Shown here one piece after another: positions 43,101-56,069 of a DNA stretch of 64,000 nt (position 1 is its first letter; every line of letters starts with the position of its first letter). The stretch is from Inonotus obliquus. Taxonomy: Eukaryota > Basidiomycota > Agaricomycetes > Hymenochaetales > Hymenochaetaceae. The stretch lies in assembly GCA_032164295.1 (NCBI GenBank), contig JAJHTX010000007.1, positions 2,268,501-2,332,500 of the forward strand, written 5' to 3'. The position numbers were made by a program, and so were the translations under genes. The notes beneath the pieces are model-generated. The model was not told the DNA's origin. It ran no database searches and saw nothing but the letters and a program-made list of their open reading frames with translations.

Positions 43101-45302
43101 TCATTCTTCCGCGGCGTGCTCTTTTGCATCAGCATCACCGCCTGCACCTGGATCGTTCGGCATCTCAATACCCATCTTGCTCCTCACTCCCGCGAAGGTC
43201 TTCATCATCTTCCTCCTCGCTCCAAGAGCGGCGACGCCCTTCGCCTCTAGAGCCGCCTCGTCCATGACTACCATGTCGCGCCACGCCATGCCCTCAAAGT
43301 TCGGTGTGTACTTGTGCAGTCTCAGGCTCCTCAACCACGCAGGAACATCGTTCAGCAGCGCAGGGTCGACGTCATCCTCCTTATCCTTTCCATCGCGTCC
43401 ATTGTTGCTACGGGTGCCACTGCCGACTGTGCTACCACCCATGCGCGACGATCCACGGGTATTGTTGCGTCCGTTCATGTTGTTGAGAAGTGCAGCCTGA
43501 GCGCCAAAGCCTAGTCCTGGTTGCATGAACCCACCGGCCGCCATCTGAGCCTGAAGCAGGGCCTGCATCTGAACGTCCTGCATGCCCATATTCAGACCCA
43601 TCATGTTCATGTTCATGTTCAGTTGCTGCATCTGCATCGGGGACAACTGGCCCATCTGCGCGGCAGCCATCAATTGCTGCATCGTCGCCATATTGCCCAA
43701 ACCTCCCATGTTGGGAAGTCCAGGGGACGGGATCCCGAGGCCGAAAGCATTGTTCATGCTCATCGCCGCCATTCCACCGTCATCGCTGCCTCCGAATCGA
43801 TTGGAGGAAACATTCGAAAGTGCCGGGCTTCGCAACGAAGAGTTGCCAGCCCATCCTTGACGCCCACTGCGGTGCGGGCCAGAATTAATAACATTCCCGT
43901 CGTCACCATAGATAGCATGGCCCGCGTTGTTCGCAGAGGGTCCGTTCTGCATGGCGTTCGCGCCATTTTCGTGTCCAGTGCCCTTTGAGGGACGCCTGAA
44001 TTTTTTCGCATCATCCAAACTGAAACGACCCCCGGAGTTGCCGACTTGCCACGACGCTAGTTTTACTGCTGCGGCGTCCAGATTCTGGCCGTTGCTGTTC
44101 TGCTTTTCCACGTTGAACATCAAATCATGCGGGGTATTCACCATGCTCGCCCAGTTACCGCCCACCATGGGAGAAAGCTGTGCCTCGAGACTATCGCCCT
44201 CAGCAGTTTCCCTGTTCAGCCGCGGGGATCGCAGAAGACCGCTAAAGTCTGTACTTTTCGGGCGTGCGCTATTCACTGTTGTTGAAGTTGGTGCCGGAAT
44301 TGTAATCTCCTGGGCTCCATCATCTGCCATGCGCTCTGCGACTTGGCCGAGGGAATTCGCTCCAGAACCACCCCAAACGTTGCCGCCTGCAGCACCAGCG
44401 AGAGCTGGAGCCGAGATACGATGTGCAGCGTTCGCCTTGAGCTTCGCACGTTGTTGAGCTAAAGTTGCAGCGGCATCATTATTGCCGGAGTTTGCCGCAG
44501 AGTCGGGAGACAGGAAGGAGCTGGAGCTGGGCTCGACTGCCAAGGACTGACGATTTGCCGACAAATTACCACTGAAGTTACGAGCAGATGGCGAAGACGG
44601 CATGTTTGGTTTCAGTCCAGGTGACTTCAAACCCATTTGCGCGAGTTTCGCCTCCATTTGGCTCTGCATCGAACCTCCCGCGTTAGGACTGAGGAGAGCA
44701 GTCATAGGATCCGCCCTAGCCATCTGCTGCAAGACGGTAATGAAGAAGCGGATTTGCACCTGCGTCGAGTGTTGCAGAAGACTGTATAAAGCAGCTGTAC
44801 GCTCAGCCTCGGAGAGAACACGGAACCCTAGGAATTGGATCAGAAACTAGTCAGTAATATCAACGAGCCACATACATTGTTCGATTGCACTGAGTTCCTC
44901 TTTGAAGTTCACATCGAGTGAGGCAGCCGCCATATCTTCCTGAAGGAACGTGAGATACAACATGGAGCAACAGGTTCCGAAATTACATACCAGAGTCGCT
45001 TCGTAGTTCTGCAAGTTTTCAAACCATTGGTCGATAGCCTCGGCTTTACAATCTTCACTAAGTCTATTTCTAATTTAGGAGGGTAAAAATGACAAACCTT
45101 CAGGAGTCTGGAACATGCCCGAGTTACCGAGCAGCTCGCTGGTGGGACGACCTGTACCAGGACGAGGCGACGCTGGTGGATTGAGATTTATTGGAGTGGG
45201 ACGATTCGACGAAGGGCCCATCGATGCTCTTGCATTAGCCTTGGCAGCACCGTTTGGAGCTGGGGAAGGACTGGGGCTGGTCGATGGTGGTCGGAGAGAC
45301 AT
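43101..45302 (-). CDS. VTS1: Vts1/Smaug-type SAM-domain RNA-binding protein
   Basis: Post-transcriptional regulator that binds stem-loop RNA through its SAM domain and promotes mRNA decay. The N-terminus is Pro/Ser-rich (MSLRPPSTSPSPSPAP). The conserved fungal Vts1 region spans three introns: DCKAEAIDQWFENLQNYEATL / EDMAAASLDVNFKEELSAIEQ / WFRVLSEAERTAALYSLLQH...QVQIRFFITVLQQMARADP. A long Asn/Met/Gln-rich middle follows (MSPMQMQQLNMNMNMMGLNM). The C-terminal SAM domain reads DVPAWLRSLRLHKYTPNFEGMAWRDMVVMDEAALEAKGVAALGARRKM. Stop at 43101. Domain order and composition match the family. Confidence 0.92.
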
Positions 45303-46396
45303 TATACGCGTTCCAGTGAAATTCGTCTCAGATGTTAATAAAGAAAGAGAGAAGCGATCTGGCGCGAAGAGAAGAAGTGTTTCTAGGCTGTGCTGAGTAT
45401 ATAGGCTATGACCGACGTCGAGTCGGCGTTGGCTACTTTGCAGAAAGGATGTGAGTGATGATGCCTGCCGCTAAGATTGCGGGCTCCTACGTCGTCTGCT
45501 CGACGAAAGACGTAGGACGAAGCTGGTGCCTAGACAAGACCAGCGGGCCTGCCGGACTAGTGAAAGACAAAGACGAATAGAGGGTGGCCGCAAAGGAGGA
45601 GAAGGACGAGGAGAATGAGGAGGACGGACGGGAAACGAGAAAGAGATGGAAGATGGATTGTCAGTCACAAGGGCTGGCAGCCTCATTTCGCCTATGAGAA
45701 AAACCTGCCTGTTTAGGATAACCGCCACCGAACCTGGATATTTTGATGCTCACCAGTTATCCATCATGATTTCTCTTCCTATTCTTGCTCTACATCCCAT
45801 CTTTCCTCCCAGTTGGCGGTGATCGCCCTCAGGAACATCATTCAACTCTGAAACATAAACATCAACTTATTTTTCAAAGTATGTCTTTCTCTTTTCAAAG
45901 TGCTCTTGTTTTTCGATCCAAGATAGCAAAGGATTGAATTCTCAGCGCATGCGACGGAAAGGTCGCGCCGGTCTTTCAATGGTGCTGCGCATGTCTGCAA
46001 TGAGTAGCATTGGATTCTATCTTCACGAGTCCTGGTTTCGTGGCATCTTTCATCACGGAGCGACACCTGTTCCCCGTTGGACTTATTTCCGGCAGCATAA
46101 TCACCGCCAGGAATGGTTTCCCTCAAGGCCATATGCACATGTCTACCACAACTATTGCTCCAGAGGATGGCTGGCCTACTAAACAATCAAATACTGTCTA
46201 GCCATGTCACTGTCGTCATGGTTGTAGCACTCTTATCAAGCTTTCTACTTAGGAAAAGGTTTTGCGACAAACAGAGATTTTATTGAACACGATGTGGTCG
46301 GACTATCAGCATAATGGACGGAGGTAAATGGAGAAAGCATGTTTTCATGTTATGAGATTCTACTAGGCATATACACGCGCACCGTCTACGCAAGAA
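45303..46396. other. VTS1 promoter region and gene-free spacer
   Basis: About 1.1 kb. The first 200-300 bp should be the VTS1 5' UTR and promoter. The remaining reading frames on both strands (longest 114 codons) show no recognisable features. Confidence 0.5.
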
Positions 46397-47872
46397 CTAT
46401 CGAATATGATCCTCCGTCTCTACCGCTAGCTCCACATTCGTACTGATTTTAGCCTCCCATATCGTCTCCCGTAACCACTGTGCCAATTCAGCAGGTTCGT
46501 ACTGCATATCTTCTGAGTTTCGCGTATATTCGAGGAACACCAATTTCTTCATCGCGGGATATTTGGTAATTTTTTCTAATTCCAACTCATCTTCACTTTC
46601 AGAGGCAGGTCGTTCATCTTGATGATATTGATTATCATGTGAATGTCCAAGAAAAGGACTGATGTGTTTCAGGATTTTATCCCATTGCTGGTCTCTTGAC
46701 AATCTCTGGTTGTTGAAGAGGGACCGAAGAGCAATGACAGGATGCGAGACGTGGACTTTAACAATTTCCAAACATGAATGCTGTACACCAAGCCAGGTCA
46801 CACGATCCCACTCCCCCAAATAAAAGTATTCAAGTAACCTCAGTCCTTGAGCACTTCGAAGCATCTTGTGCGCAAGGGCAGGAGAGATGTTTGCGCCTTC
46901 ACCGAGGTGTAAGCAACGAAGCGCGGGTTTGGGTGTGTCCCAGAAGGAGAATGCTAGTTCACGATGGTCGAAGTATGCCCAGATACTACCGAAACTAAGG
47001 CAGGTAAGGTTAGAAGAGATGTTCCATTGGGATATGAAGAGGAGATCATCACGAAAGGCACGTCTAGTTTTGAGATGTGTGAGTTGAGGGAAGAAACTGT
47101 TTGTGTCGTTGGTGCCTCCTCCCGACTCTTGTGCTTGAATCTGGGATTGAGCCGGTGCAGGTATTGGTATCTCGGCTAGAGGGAGGTATCCAGTTAACTT
47201 GAGTACACGTAACGTGGTTCTTGAAGAGATGAGAAGTCTATAAAACGGATGATCCTGCTGTCTCTCAAACCCCCCGCCTGTACAATTCCATTCAAAGTGT
47301 TTCATCTCCGCACTCGGAACTGCTCCAATAATTGATTGTTCTCTCTCGCGAAACTCTCTTGTCGTCGCATTCCATGAAAGATGGAACGACGACAAATGTA
47401 GCGTTCGAGTTAATATACGTACTGCAGCCTCGGCTAACTCGTCGCTAGCTGGTGGATAAGTGAAGAACACCCCGACAATAGTAATGTGGCGTGTCCATTT
47501 TCCTGGATTCTCGTACACCTCCGAATGGTCGAGAGTATCGGCAAGTCGTTGTGCGGATCTAGGAACAGAAATGTAGAGCTTTTCAAAGAGAAATTCACCA
47601 ACGAGTTGGGTGAATGCCCGACAGACGAGAGCCAAGGTTCGTTTTCTGTCTACTTGAGTGAATGCTTGAATAGCTGACTGTCCGTGTCCAGACTTGCGAT
47701 GGTATTGTACTGGAGTTAAGGGAGCGGCATCCTTCAAGCACGGTGTGGTTCCTGAGATATCGGAGTCAGGAAAAGGATTATCCTCGTGTTCGGATATTGG
47801 TCCGCTTGTGGATGTGGCGTAACGGATGATCATCCTCCATACTTCTGGAGGTAGCCGAGAAACGCCCGACAT
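46397..47872 (-). CDS. F-box-like protein of unknown target
   Basis: Intronless 491-codon ORF. The N-terminal MSGVSRLPPEVWRMIIRYATS followed later by RTLALVCRAFTQLVGEFLFEKLYIS is the split F-box pattern common in Agaricomycetes. The rest has leucine-rich alternation (TLRVLKLTGYLPL, NLTCLSFGSIW, ALRCLHLGEG, LRLLEYFYLGEW). Probably an SCF receptor; substrate unknown. Confidence 0.75.
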   Translation of the reverse strand: MSGVSRLPPEVWRMIIRYATSTSGPISEHEDNPFPDSDISGTTPCLKDAAPLTPVQYHRKSGHGQSAIQAFTQVDRKRTLALVCRAFTQLVGEFLFEKLYISVPRSAQRLADTLDHSEVYENPGKWTRHITIVGVFFTYPPASDELAEAAVRILTRTLHLSSFHLSWNATTREFREREQSIIGAVPSAEMKHFEWNCTGGGFERQQDHPFYRLLISSRTTLRVLKLTGYLPLAEIPIPAPAQSQIQAQESGGGTNDTNSFFPQLTHLKTRRAFRDDLLFISQWNISSNLTCLSFGSIWAYFDHRELAFSFWDTPKPALRCLHLGEGANISPALAHKMLRSAQGLRLLEYFYLGEWDRVTWLGVQHSCLEIVKVHVSHPVIALRSLFNNQRLSRDQQWDKILKHISPFLGHSHDNQYHQDERPASESEDELELEKITKYPAMKKLVFLEYTRNSEDMQYEPAELAQWLRETIWEAKISTNVELAVETEDHIR

Positions 47873-48196
47873 AACCTTGACGAGGAGAGCTCTGCACGCT
47901 TGTTATCTTGCAAAATGCGAGATGCAAGGAACGCAGTTGACAGACATTGCGTTTCGTACACAACCATTCTGTCCTTTGCACCCCTGTAGCGTGCGCAGTA
48001 TTTATATTGCGTAATGTCGGACTCAGTTCGGAGTGTTGCATTTGGTAAGGTCACCTTACACCGTAATTCAGGTGAGGCTTTCAGCGAGAGATTCAAGATG
48101 GCATGGTTTGAGGATTGTATTGTTAGTACACAACAGCACGGTTGAATTCTAGTAACAGAACGAATAATGTTTTACCAAGACACGAAGACGCTATCA
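47873..48196. other. Spacer between the F-box-like gene start and the calpain A stop
   Basis: 324 bp, the F-box-like gene promoter and the calpain A 3' UTR. No ORF supported. Confidence 0.45.
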
Positions 48197-51100
48197 TCAA
48201 TACCCACGATTTCTACCCAAATGCTTTAGTTGGCCACGACGGAGTTGCCCGGATATTGTCACCTTAACGTCTCTTTTCGTGTAAACACGAAGGCCAAGGA
48301 GAACACTGTCCACTTCGTCCTCAAACATCTGGAGATTCCACGTTCAATCAGAGTGAGCAGAACGAAATACAGATGATGCAATCTTTCAACATACCCTCTG
48401 TTCGACTTTCTTAAAGTCATCCGGATGTTCAATCCTCATCATGTCATGTTCGTGGGCCTCGGGAATGCTACGACATTTATCACAGAGATCATAGTCGTCG
48501 CACGTCACACATTTCCATCTTACGCCTACTATATCATTCTAAAAAGTGCATGAATGAGATATTTTAAAGAACAGGATAGAGCTGATTGGAATGTACCTTG
48601 CACAAATTGCAAGTAACACCTTCATGCCTGGGTTCAGGTGGGGTTGCCGTATCCATCGGGCTACTCGGATTCTGCGGCGGGCTCGGATCTTTAATGTCAA
48701 TCGTGGCATTTTCATTCCCGGTATTTACGTTCGGATCTTCGACTGCAGGAGTAGAAGTGACTCCGTTTGTGTTAGATGACTCAATCGTCAATGATGCTAT
48801 AGCCGCGGAGACGATAACAGCGCTTTCGGGTGACGCTGACCCATCAGCCTTCTCGACCGGCGTGGAAACTGAGCTACTCATCAAAGTATCGACGCGAGGC
48901 AAGTCAGCTACTGAACTGAACTTGGCATGAAGATTCCGCCTTTTCTCGGCCTTCGATCTCAGTTGCTCTGTTTGTATTTCGTGAAGATCACGAGCGCCCA
49001 GATCTTCAAGCGGGAGTACGAGACAGTTGGACCATTTCCTGTGAATAGATTACGGTTCAAATAACTCAACGAATGCAAAAAATGATAAGATTGGACGAAC
49101 TTCTCATCGAAGTTTGCGGCAATGCTCTTACTTCGGGCGAGCTCGCTCAATATTCTCGACGCTTTTCGTACATCCCAAGTTCCTATGTTCTCGCCTACGT
49201 TCTTCAAAGTGGGAGCATCAGCGATGCCGCAACATCTACAGTCTGTCTAGCGGTGTTTCTCACCTTAGAAGGATTGAAGGACCTATTGAGTCGGACGTGT
49301 ACAATGTATTCGCCAGAATTTAGGTTGACGCGAAGCTTGCTGCTTCTTCGTAGCACATATGAGTATTCCGAGCTGGCCATCGGCCTATCCTCTCCTTTCT
49401 TGTATAACATGAAATCAAACGACCAGGTCGACGCGCTCGTAATTGGCTTATAGAATCGATCATCCGACTGGGAGAGGACGATGATGGTTTCGGACGCTTT
49501 CGGTAAAGTAAAACTGACTTGAGATAACTATGTCAGTTTATGAGTGTCATTGAGTTATGCGAGAGTTCCACACACAAGAAACATCACCAAACTGCCATGC
49601 GGATGGAATGGGGCGACTTTCTACGTTCAACCAGTGGCTGCTTTGCGTCCAGGTTTCGTCGAATAACTGCGTGCGTTCGACGACCGTCCAAGTCGTCAAG
49701 AAATCGGAGTATTCCATGATGAAAACGCCATCTCCACCAAATCGATGGTCGAGCGGCTTCAGCGCTTCGAGCCAGTCATCTTTCGTCCACTCATCAGAAC
49801 CGTCAGACCAGCGGCCCTTCCATTCTGATTCGCCCCACGGATCACGAATTTTTAGGAAACATTTGCCCCGGAACTCTATAGCCTTCAACACTGTGTAGGC
49901 ATGTCCTATGATGCGAGTCAGCTACCATACGAAGACTAATGCATTCGTAACATGCCTGTTCGAAGGCCTGTCGGGATAAACGTGAGACATCCGGAAGACT
50001 GGTGTGATGTAACGGAGCATACCTTTGATATCGTTAAGATTCATGCCAAGCGGAGTGTCGATTGCGCAGCTGAAAAGCAGGTCTTCGTTTGCTCGACGGA
50101 GGTCTTTAGCCCAGAACTCATCGATATCCAATATATCCTACTCGTCGTCAATTGGACTGAAGGAGAGGTAGAATTGAGTACAAACTTTCGTGTAGATCGC
50201 CTTTGATACACCACTATAGAACGGATGGTATTAAAAATGGGAAGTTCGACTACAAAGAGAAAATCCAACATACCCGGTAAGATCTTCAATCCCTTCGTTC
50301 GTGTTGCCTCCATCGATCGAGGCATAATCACCATGCAGCTTGGCATATGCTTTCTCCAGTAACGGGCTGGCAGGAATAATGAACACCAACATGAATCTGA
50401 TGGATGAGATAACTCACACCCAGGTCTCATTTTCTTGAGCAGAACGTGAGAAATAGAGTGTCTTCCCACCCCTCCGAGCAACTCTCTCGTACGCGTCCCG
50501 GTCTAGATGATAGATAATTCGTGTCTAGTCGTGCCGTCAGATACTTCCGGATCTGTTTTAAATTACGTTTCCATACCTCCGGTTGGACACATTCCCAGGG
50601 AGGCACCTGGGTAGGGAGTTCACTAAAAGTGGACATAAGAGGAGTGAATAGATACATGGAACGCTGAAGCACGTACTCATCAATAATCACGTCGACCCAT
50701 TCACCATCCCTACAAAATATATAGCCATATACACCGACTTTCTCATCATACTGAGCTTGTGGTGAGCTTCGTAGGACTGAAGAATACATGTACTTCGTAC
50801 CTCTACACAAAGTTTCTTGATGAGCTCCGGCTTTGTGGCGATAGCAGACATGGCACTCAGAAACCAGCAGTCTCCAAGACGACCTGAGAAATTGCGGATA
50901 GTCAATGGTCGGCGCTACAAAGACAAAGACAAAAGCATACCTTGGACGATGTCGGTGGCACTGACATCTAAATGTGAAGTCAGCAATCGGGGAACTACAG
51001 TAGAAGTCAAGACCCGCCATCGATATAAAGCTTCGGATCTTCAAATATCTGAGTTACTCGTAGGATATCACTTGGTATGCGTTCAATCCTAAAGAGAGAA

Positions 51101-51469
51101 TGAGCGGGTATAAATGGCAGAGCCATAAATCAACCCACGTCGATATAGGACTATCCAAGCACAACGTGAAGTCTGTCTCGAGATTCCACTCGATATCCCT
51201 ATGCAAAATAGTTAGCAAAATGAAAACGAGTCATAATGCACATCTGACCTGAACCTGCGGTTTCTCATCCTACATTCCTTCGCAATTTGTAGGACCTTGT
51301 CCCTGCATCTCCGCGTGGCTTTCTCAAACTCTTCCGTCACGAGAAGACCCGCGCGATTTGCCGGTTGCTCAAATACAATCTTCGGAGGGGGCAAGGTGGC
51401 AGACCTTCTTGGTTCATGGCCTGTCGTGGATTTGAATCTCGCAGCGACAGCGTCAAAGACCGCGTTCAT
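48197..51469 (-). CDS. Calpain-type protease with ZZ zinc finger, copy A (catalytic Asn replaced by Asp)
   Basis: C2-family cysteine protease homologue. Start [14 protein letters not shown] at 51469. The protease core shows [27 protein letters not shown] (nucleophile Cys), [38 protein letters not shown] (His) and [19 protein letters not shown]. There the usual Asn of RNPWG is Asp (codon 49841-49843). A C2-like domain III follows ([14 protein letters not shown]), then a Ser/Thr/Pro-rich linker. A C-terminal ZZ finger reads CNLCKN / [32 protein letters not shown], and the tail ends [22 protein letters not shown]. More than ten introns. It is a tandem paralogue of copy B and may be weakened or regulatory. 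Confidence 0.87.
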
Positions 51470-52004
51470 GGTACACTTTTGTCGTCGATGATGGGGGCGA
51501 GGTATCAGGTTACTAGTCCTGATATATGCCAACTTCATGCATCTGATATCCGCGGATAATCAAAGAGAGACGAGGGCGCTCCGGCGCGCTCGAAGGTTGA
51601 GCCACGCCTAGTCTGGTCCATCCATCCATGCGTGACGGGCGAGGCAAGCCGTCGTCCTGGTTTCATGATTGACGCTGCCATTATCCAATACTCCTAAGAT
51701 ATCTAAGGGAAGATGAGCGTCAATGCAAAGTTTTGTATCAGCTCGGCGCGATGAATCTGAATCTTTTGTCGAGGACGTAATTATAGCTTCAACAATCAAA
51801 ATACGTCCCTGCGATCAATCATGTGACGTCCATCATTAACAAACAAAAGCACAGAAGTGAGCAGCCAGGTGGCGAAAGCTTATAAAAGATGGTGTTGAAC
51901 CAAAATCATTGGAAATGTGTATTCAAGTAGAAGGGCTATCATAGAATCTCTAGATTACCTTAAAGATCCGCCCACCATCGGACCTCGCTTACCCAACTCT
52001 AACA
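51470..52004. other. Spacer between calpain copies A and B
   Basis: 535 bp with the calpain A promoter and calpain B 3' UTR. No supported ORF. Confidence 0.45.
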
Positions 52005-55000
52005 TCAGGGTGCGTTCTTCTTCCATCGCAGCAGCTGTCCATGCCGCAGTTGACCGGAGATTGAGACAGGCACCTCCTTTGTGTACACGCGCAAACCCAA
52101 GAGAACTGTATCAGCTTCATCTTCGATCATCTGTGTAACGCGCGGCGGGCATCATATTAGCCGAGGTCAGAATCAAGACGATGTGCCACATACCCTCGTC
52201 TCAACACTCTTGAAGAAGTCATCTGGATGCTCAACCGCTACCATGCTGTGTTCATGGTCCGCAATACTATGACATTTGTCGCAGAGGTTGTAGTCCACGC
52301 AGGTCAAGCAATACCATCTTGGCCCAACAATTTCAGATGCCTGTAGACAAACTTGTGAGTGATTAAAGACTAGGTGCCAATACTCTCACATTGCAACCAT
52401 TACAAGTCACGTAGTGGACGGGAAGAGGTGGCTTAGGCGCTGACTCCTTGATGGGAGATTTTACGATAGTTCCTAGTTTCGTCTCGATGGGTGACTCTGG
52501 CGGAGTCCCATACTTCGTCTGCTTGATTTGATCTGTCTTATGATCCTGCTTCTCGCCCAAGGAATCCGAAGGCTTTACATCTACAACTTCTGCTTTAGCG
52601 TTCTCTTCTTTGGAACCATCCTCGCCGTTGGTATTTTCGTTATGTTCGCGACCCTTGTCGTCGCCGGATTTATTAGCAGGAGCAGGAGAGTCTGCGGTTT
52701 CTATATGAAGAGACGCCATGGTTGCAGTGACAGAAATATATTCTTTCTCCGTGCTGGACGGAGGAATGTCGCCGGCCTCACTTGAAGCTGAACTGTGAGA
52801 AGATGACGATGCGGAAGATGTACACGAGCAAGCGCTGGTCGCAGGATCAGGGACCGAGCCGAATTTCGCTTGAAGTGTTTTCCTGCGCTCAGCCTGTTGG
52901 CGGATGTCCTCCAGTTGTACTTCATGGAGGTCACGCCCCGCAAGAACTTCAATCGGAACCTCCAAATGATTCCTCCACTGCCTGGAATACGGGAAGCGCG
53001 CGCTTAATCGTTGATAGTGAGGCTAAGATACTAGAACTTACTCTTCATCAAAGTTGGCGGCTATCGACTTGCTTCGAGCGTATTCAGTCCAAACTCTGGA
53101 AGCCTTTTGCTCGTCGTACGAAGCCACTTTGTCGGCATAGTTCGATTTCTACGGTCTTCACTTCAGCATCAGTGTTACTAGTGCCAAGTACATACGCACC
53201 TTGTCCTTATCAGTAATCCTATTGAGGCGAACATGGACAATGTAGTCTCCTTCATCGAGGCTGATATGTAGTTTGCTGCTCCTGGCGAACACTCGCATAT
53301 ACTCAGAGTTAGCTACTTCGTCTTCTTCCCCCTTCTTGAAAAGTTTAAAGTCGAATGTCCAGATCGATGATCCGGCGAGAGGCGCGTAGAAGCGTTTATC
53401 AGACTGCGAGAGTACGAGGATCGCTTCGGAGGGCTTGGGAAGAGAAAACGTGACTAGAAACATACGAAGTTCGATAAACCATTAACAGACGGGCGAAGAG
53501 TATGACGTACACGAAACATCTCCGAACTGCCATGCACTGGGGAGAGATCGACTCTCTACTAATAACCAATGGCTGCTTACGACCCATGACGGATCAAATA
53601 GCTGGGTTCGTTCGACATAGGTCCAAGTGTCCAAGAAGTCACTGTACTCCATGATGAATACCCCGTCATCGCCGAATTGGTGCTCTAGAGCTTGCAAGGC
53701 TTCTAGCCACTCCGTTGTCCATTCTTTAGATCCATCTGACCAGCGGCCTGTCCATTCTGAGGAACCCCATGGGTTGCGAATCTTGAGGAAACGCTTCCCG
53801 CGGAACTCCACAGCTTTGATAACAGTATAGGCATGTCCTACATTGCAAACTGTTAGAAAAGGCAGTACTGAGTGTAAGAATTGCACCTCACTTGTAAAAA
53901 GGCCTTTGGGAAGTCAGAAAATTAAAGCAAGGGTCTTATGTAAATTTGGTCGGAGACAGACCTTTTGCTACTTCAATGCTCATGCCTCTGGGCTCGGCGA
54001 GGGAACAGCTGAATAGGAGGTCCTCGTTCGCTCTAGAAAGGTCGTTCTTCCAGAATTCATCTGGATCCATTATGTCCTGAACGAAGATATCGGTGAGTCT
54101 CAAATAACAGGGATACGTTCCTGGACACGAACATTAATGTAGATGCAATTAGAAACGCCTCTGTAATAGATGAATCGGTTAGAAGTGGAATGTGATACTA
54201 CGTATGAAGCATGCCAACCCAGTTAGATCCTCAATCCCTTCGTGGGTGAAGCCTCCTTCGGTCGCAGAATAGTCTCCGTGCAGTTTCGCGTATGCTTTCT
54301 CCATAAGAGGGCTATGGAAATTATTAACTCTGAGTATTCACCATTATGAGCAAGCCTACACCCATGTCTCGTTCTCTTGAGATGAACGAGAGAAGTATAG
54401 AGTCTTCCCTCCCTTTCGTGCAATCCGATCGTACAAGTCACTGTCATCGTGGTAAACTTGCTTTGTCTAAAGGGACAATTAGCATGCGAGTAGGCTAGAG
54501 AACGATGAGCAGGGCAAACTTCGGAGCTGAGGCATTCCCATTTTGGGACTTTGGTGAATAGTTGGCTACATTCGCAGTAGAAAGACAAAGTCAGTACGAA
54601 AGAATCAGAAAGTTGCAGAAAGACGTACTCGTCAATGATAACGTCAACCCACTCACCGTCCCGACAAAATACAAACCCGTAGACTCCAACTACGGGGTCA
54701 TACTGACGATTTGTTTGTTCAGGTGATAGAGAACCATGTAGAAAGAAAAGCATTACCTCGACGAAGAGCTTTTCAATTAGCGATGGCTTTGTAGCAATAG
54801 CAGCCATAGCACTCAGGAGCCAGCAATCCCCGAGCCCACCTATACCGCATCACCAATCAGCAATACATCCTTTCTCCGGGAGCATAGGCACGAACCCTGG
54901 CATATATCTGAAGACGATGGTCCTGAAAAGTGGATGATACATATGAAACGAAGGAAGGGAGGTACGAGTTACTTACCATCAATGAACAGGCTGGGATTCT

Positions 55001-55445
55001 CAAATATTTGATTTACGCGAAGGACGTCGGCCGGGTCGAATCGATCAGTATCCCTATAATAATTCCCGGAAATTAATATGGAATAAATATCTGCATGACG
55101 GTTGCTTACGGGTCAGGACTGTGTAGAAGATAATATTCCCTGCCACCAAAATCGAATTCGATATCTCTGATGTAGGTAGAGTGAGTATGGGATGGGATAG
55201 TCGAGTGTGGGAAATTCACACCTGAACTTCCGATTCCTTCGGCGACAGTCTCGCGCAATTTTTTGGACCTTGTTTCTGCAACGCTCGGTCGCTTTCTCCA
55301 GTTCTTTATTCACGAAGAGGCCAGCACGATGCTCCTGTTGCTCGAAGACGGACCTTTTCTTTGATACCCTTCGCGCCTGTGCGTCATCTTTCCAGGAAGT
55401 TGCGCGAACGAGCCTTGACGCGATGGAGTTCAGGACGGTGTTCAT
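52005..55445 (-). CDS. Calpain-type protease with ZZ zinc finger, copy B
   Basis: Same architecture as copy A. Start [15 protein letters not shown] at 55445. The core has [27 protein letters not shown] (Cys), [38 protein letters not shown] (His) and [19 protein letters not shown] (intact Asn, codon 53773-53775), so the C-H-N triad is complete. Domain III ([15 protein letters not shown]) and an acidic Ser-rich linker follow. The ZZ finger reads CNGCNVR / [23 protein letters not shown]...HEHSM, ending [16 protein letters not shown]. Introns fall at matching places to copy A. The cellular role is unknown; calpain-ZZ fusions are a fungal arrangement as far as I know. Confidence 0.88.
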
Positions 55446-56069
55446 GGGGATACTCAGATGGCGGTTACGACGAAAGACGAGTTGTCTGCACTTCTAGTCT
55501 CTTAATAAATGGGTAGATCATCCTCCGCTGATGGAACTTAAGTCCTGAGCGCTCATGTAAGTTCGGCGCCTCGCCCATGTTACGAAGACAAATATAGATA
55601 AAACCATCAATCAAGACCAAGGCAACGCTGGTATACGTTTGATCCGCGGTGAGTTACCCATAAACGTCCATAAATCAGTACAACAGTTTTCAGGCTCGAC
55701 GAAAACGAGATGAAGAAATTAGCAATCCAAGCATCAAAAATGAAATAAGAAGGATGGAACGATGAAACGCTGCTGGTACCCGCGAAAACACACTGGCTCG
55801 ACTCGTTGAGGATATTTGGATTTCCAGCACGGACATGACACGGAGCACCGCCGGTTGTGAAACTATTGATGGTGCACTGAACACTAAGTATCTTCATCTT
55901 GCATGGAAACCTTGCCGTGGGGTGCAAACAAAAAAGGAAGAAAACTTGCATTTTTAGCACGATCCATGGACTCTACAGTATAGATTTTCCGCCTCTATCG
56001 CACGCAGCATTTTCTAGCGATCTAAATGTTGCGGCCAAGAATTGCGCAGTTGTAGAATCAGAACGGTGT
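55446..56069. other. Calpain B promoter and ATP17 3' region
   Basis: About 620 bp. The ORFs here are short and without features. Confidence 0.45.

Noticed and set aside
45842..46186. 114-codon minus ORF in the VTS1 upstream spacer
   Set aside because: No recognisable feature, and composition does not suggest coding.
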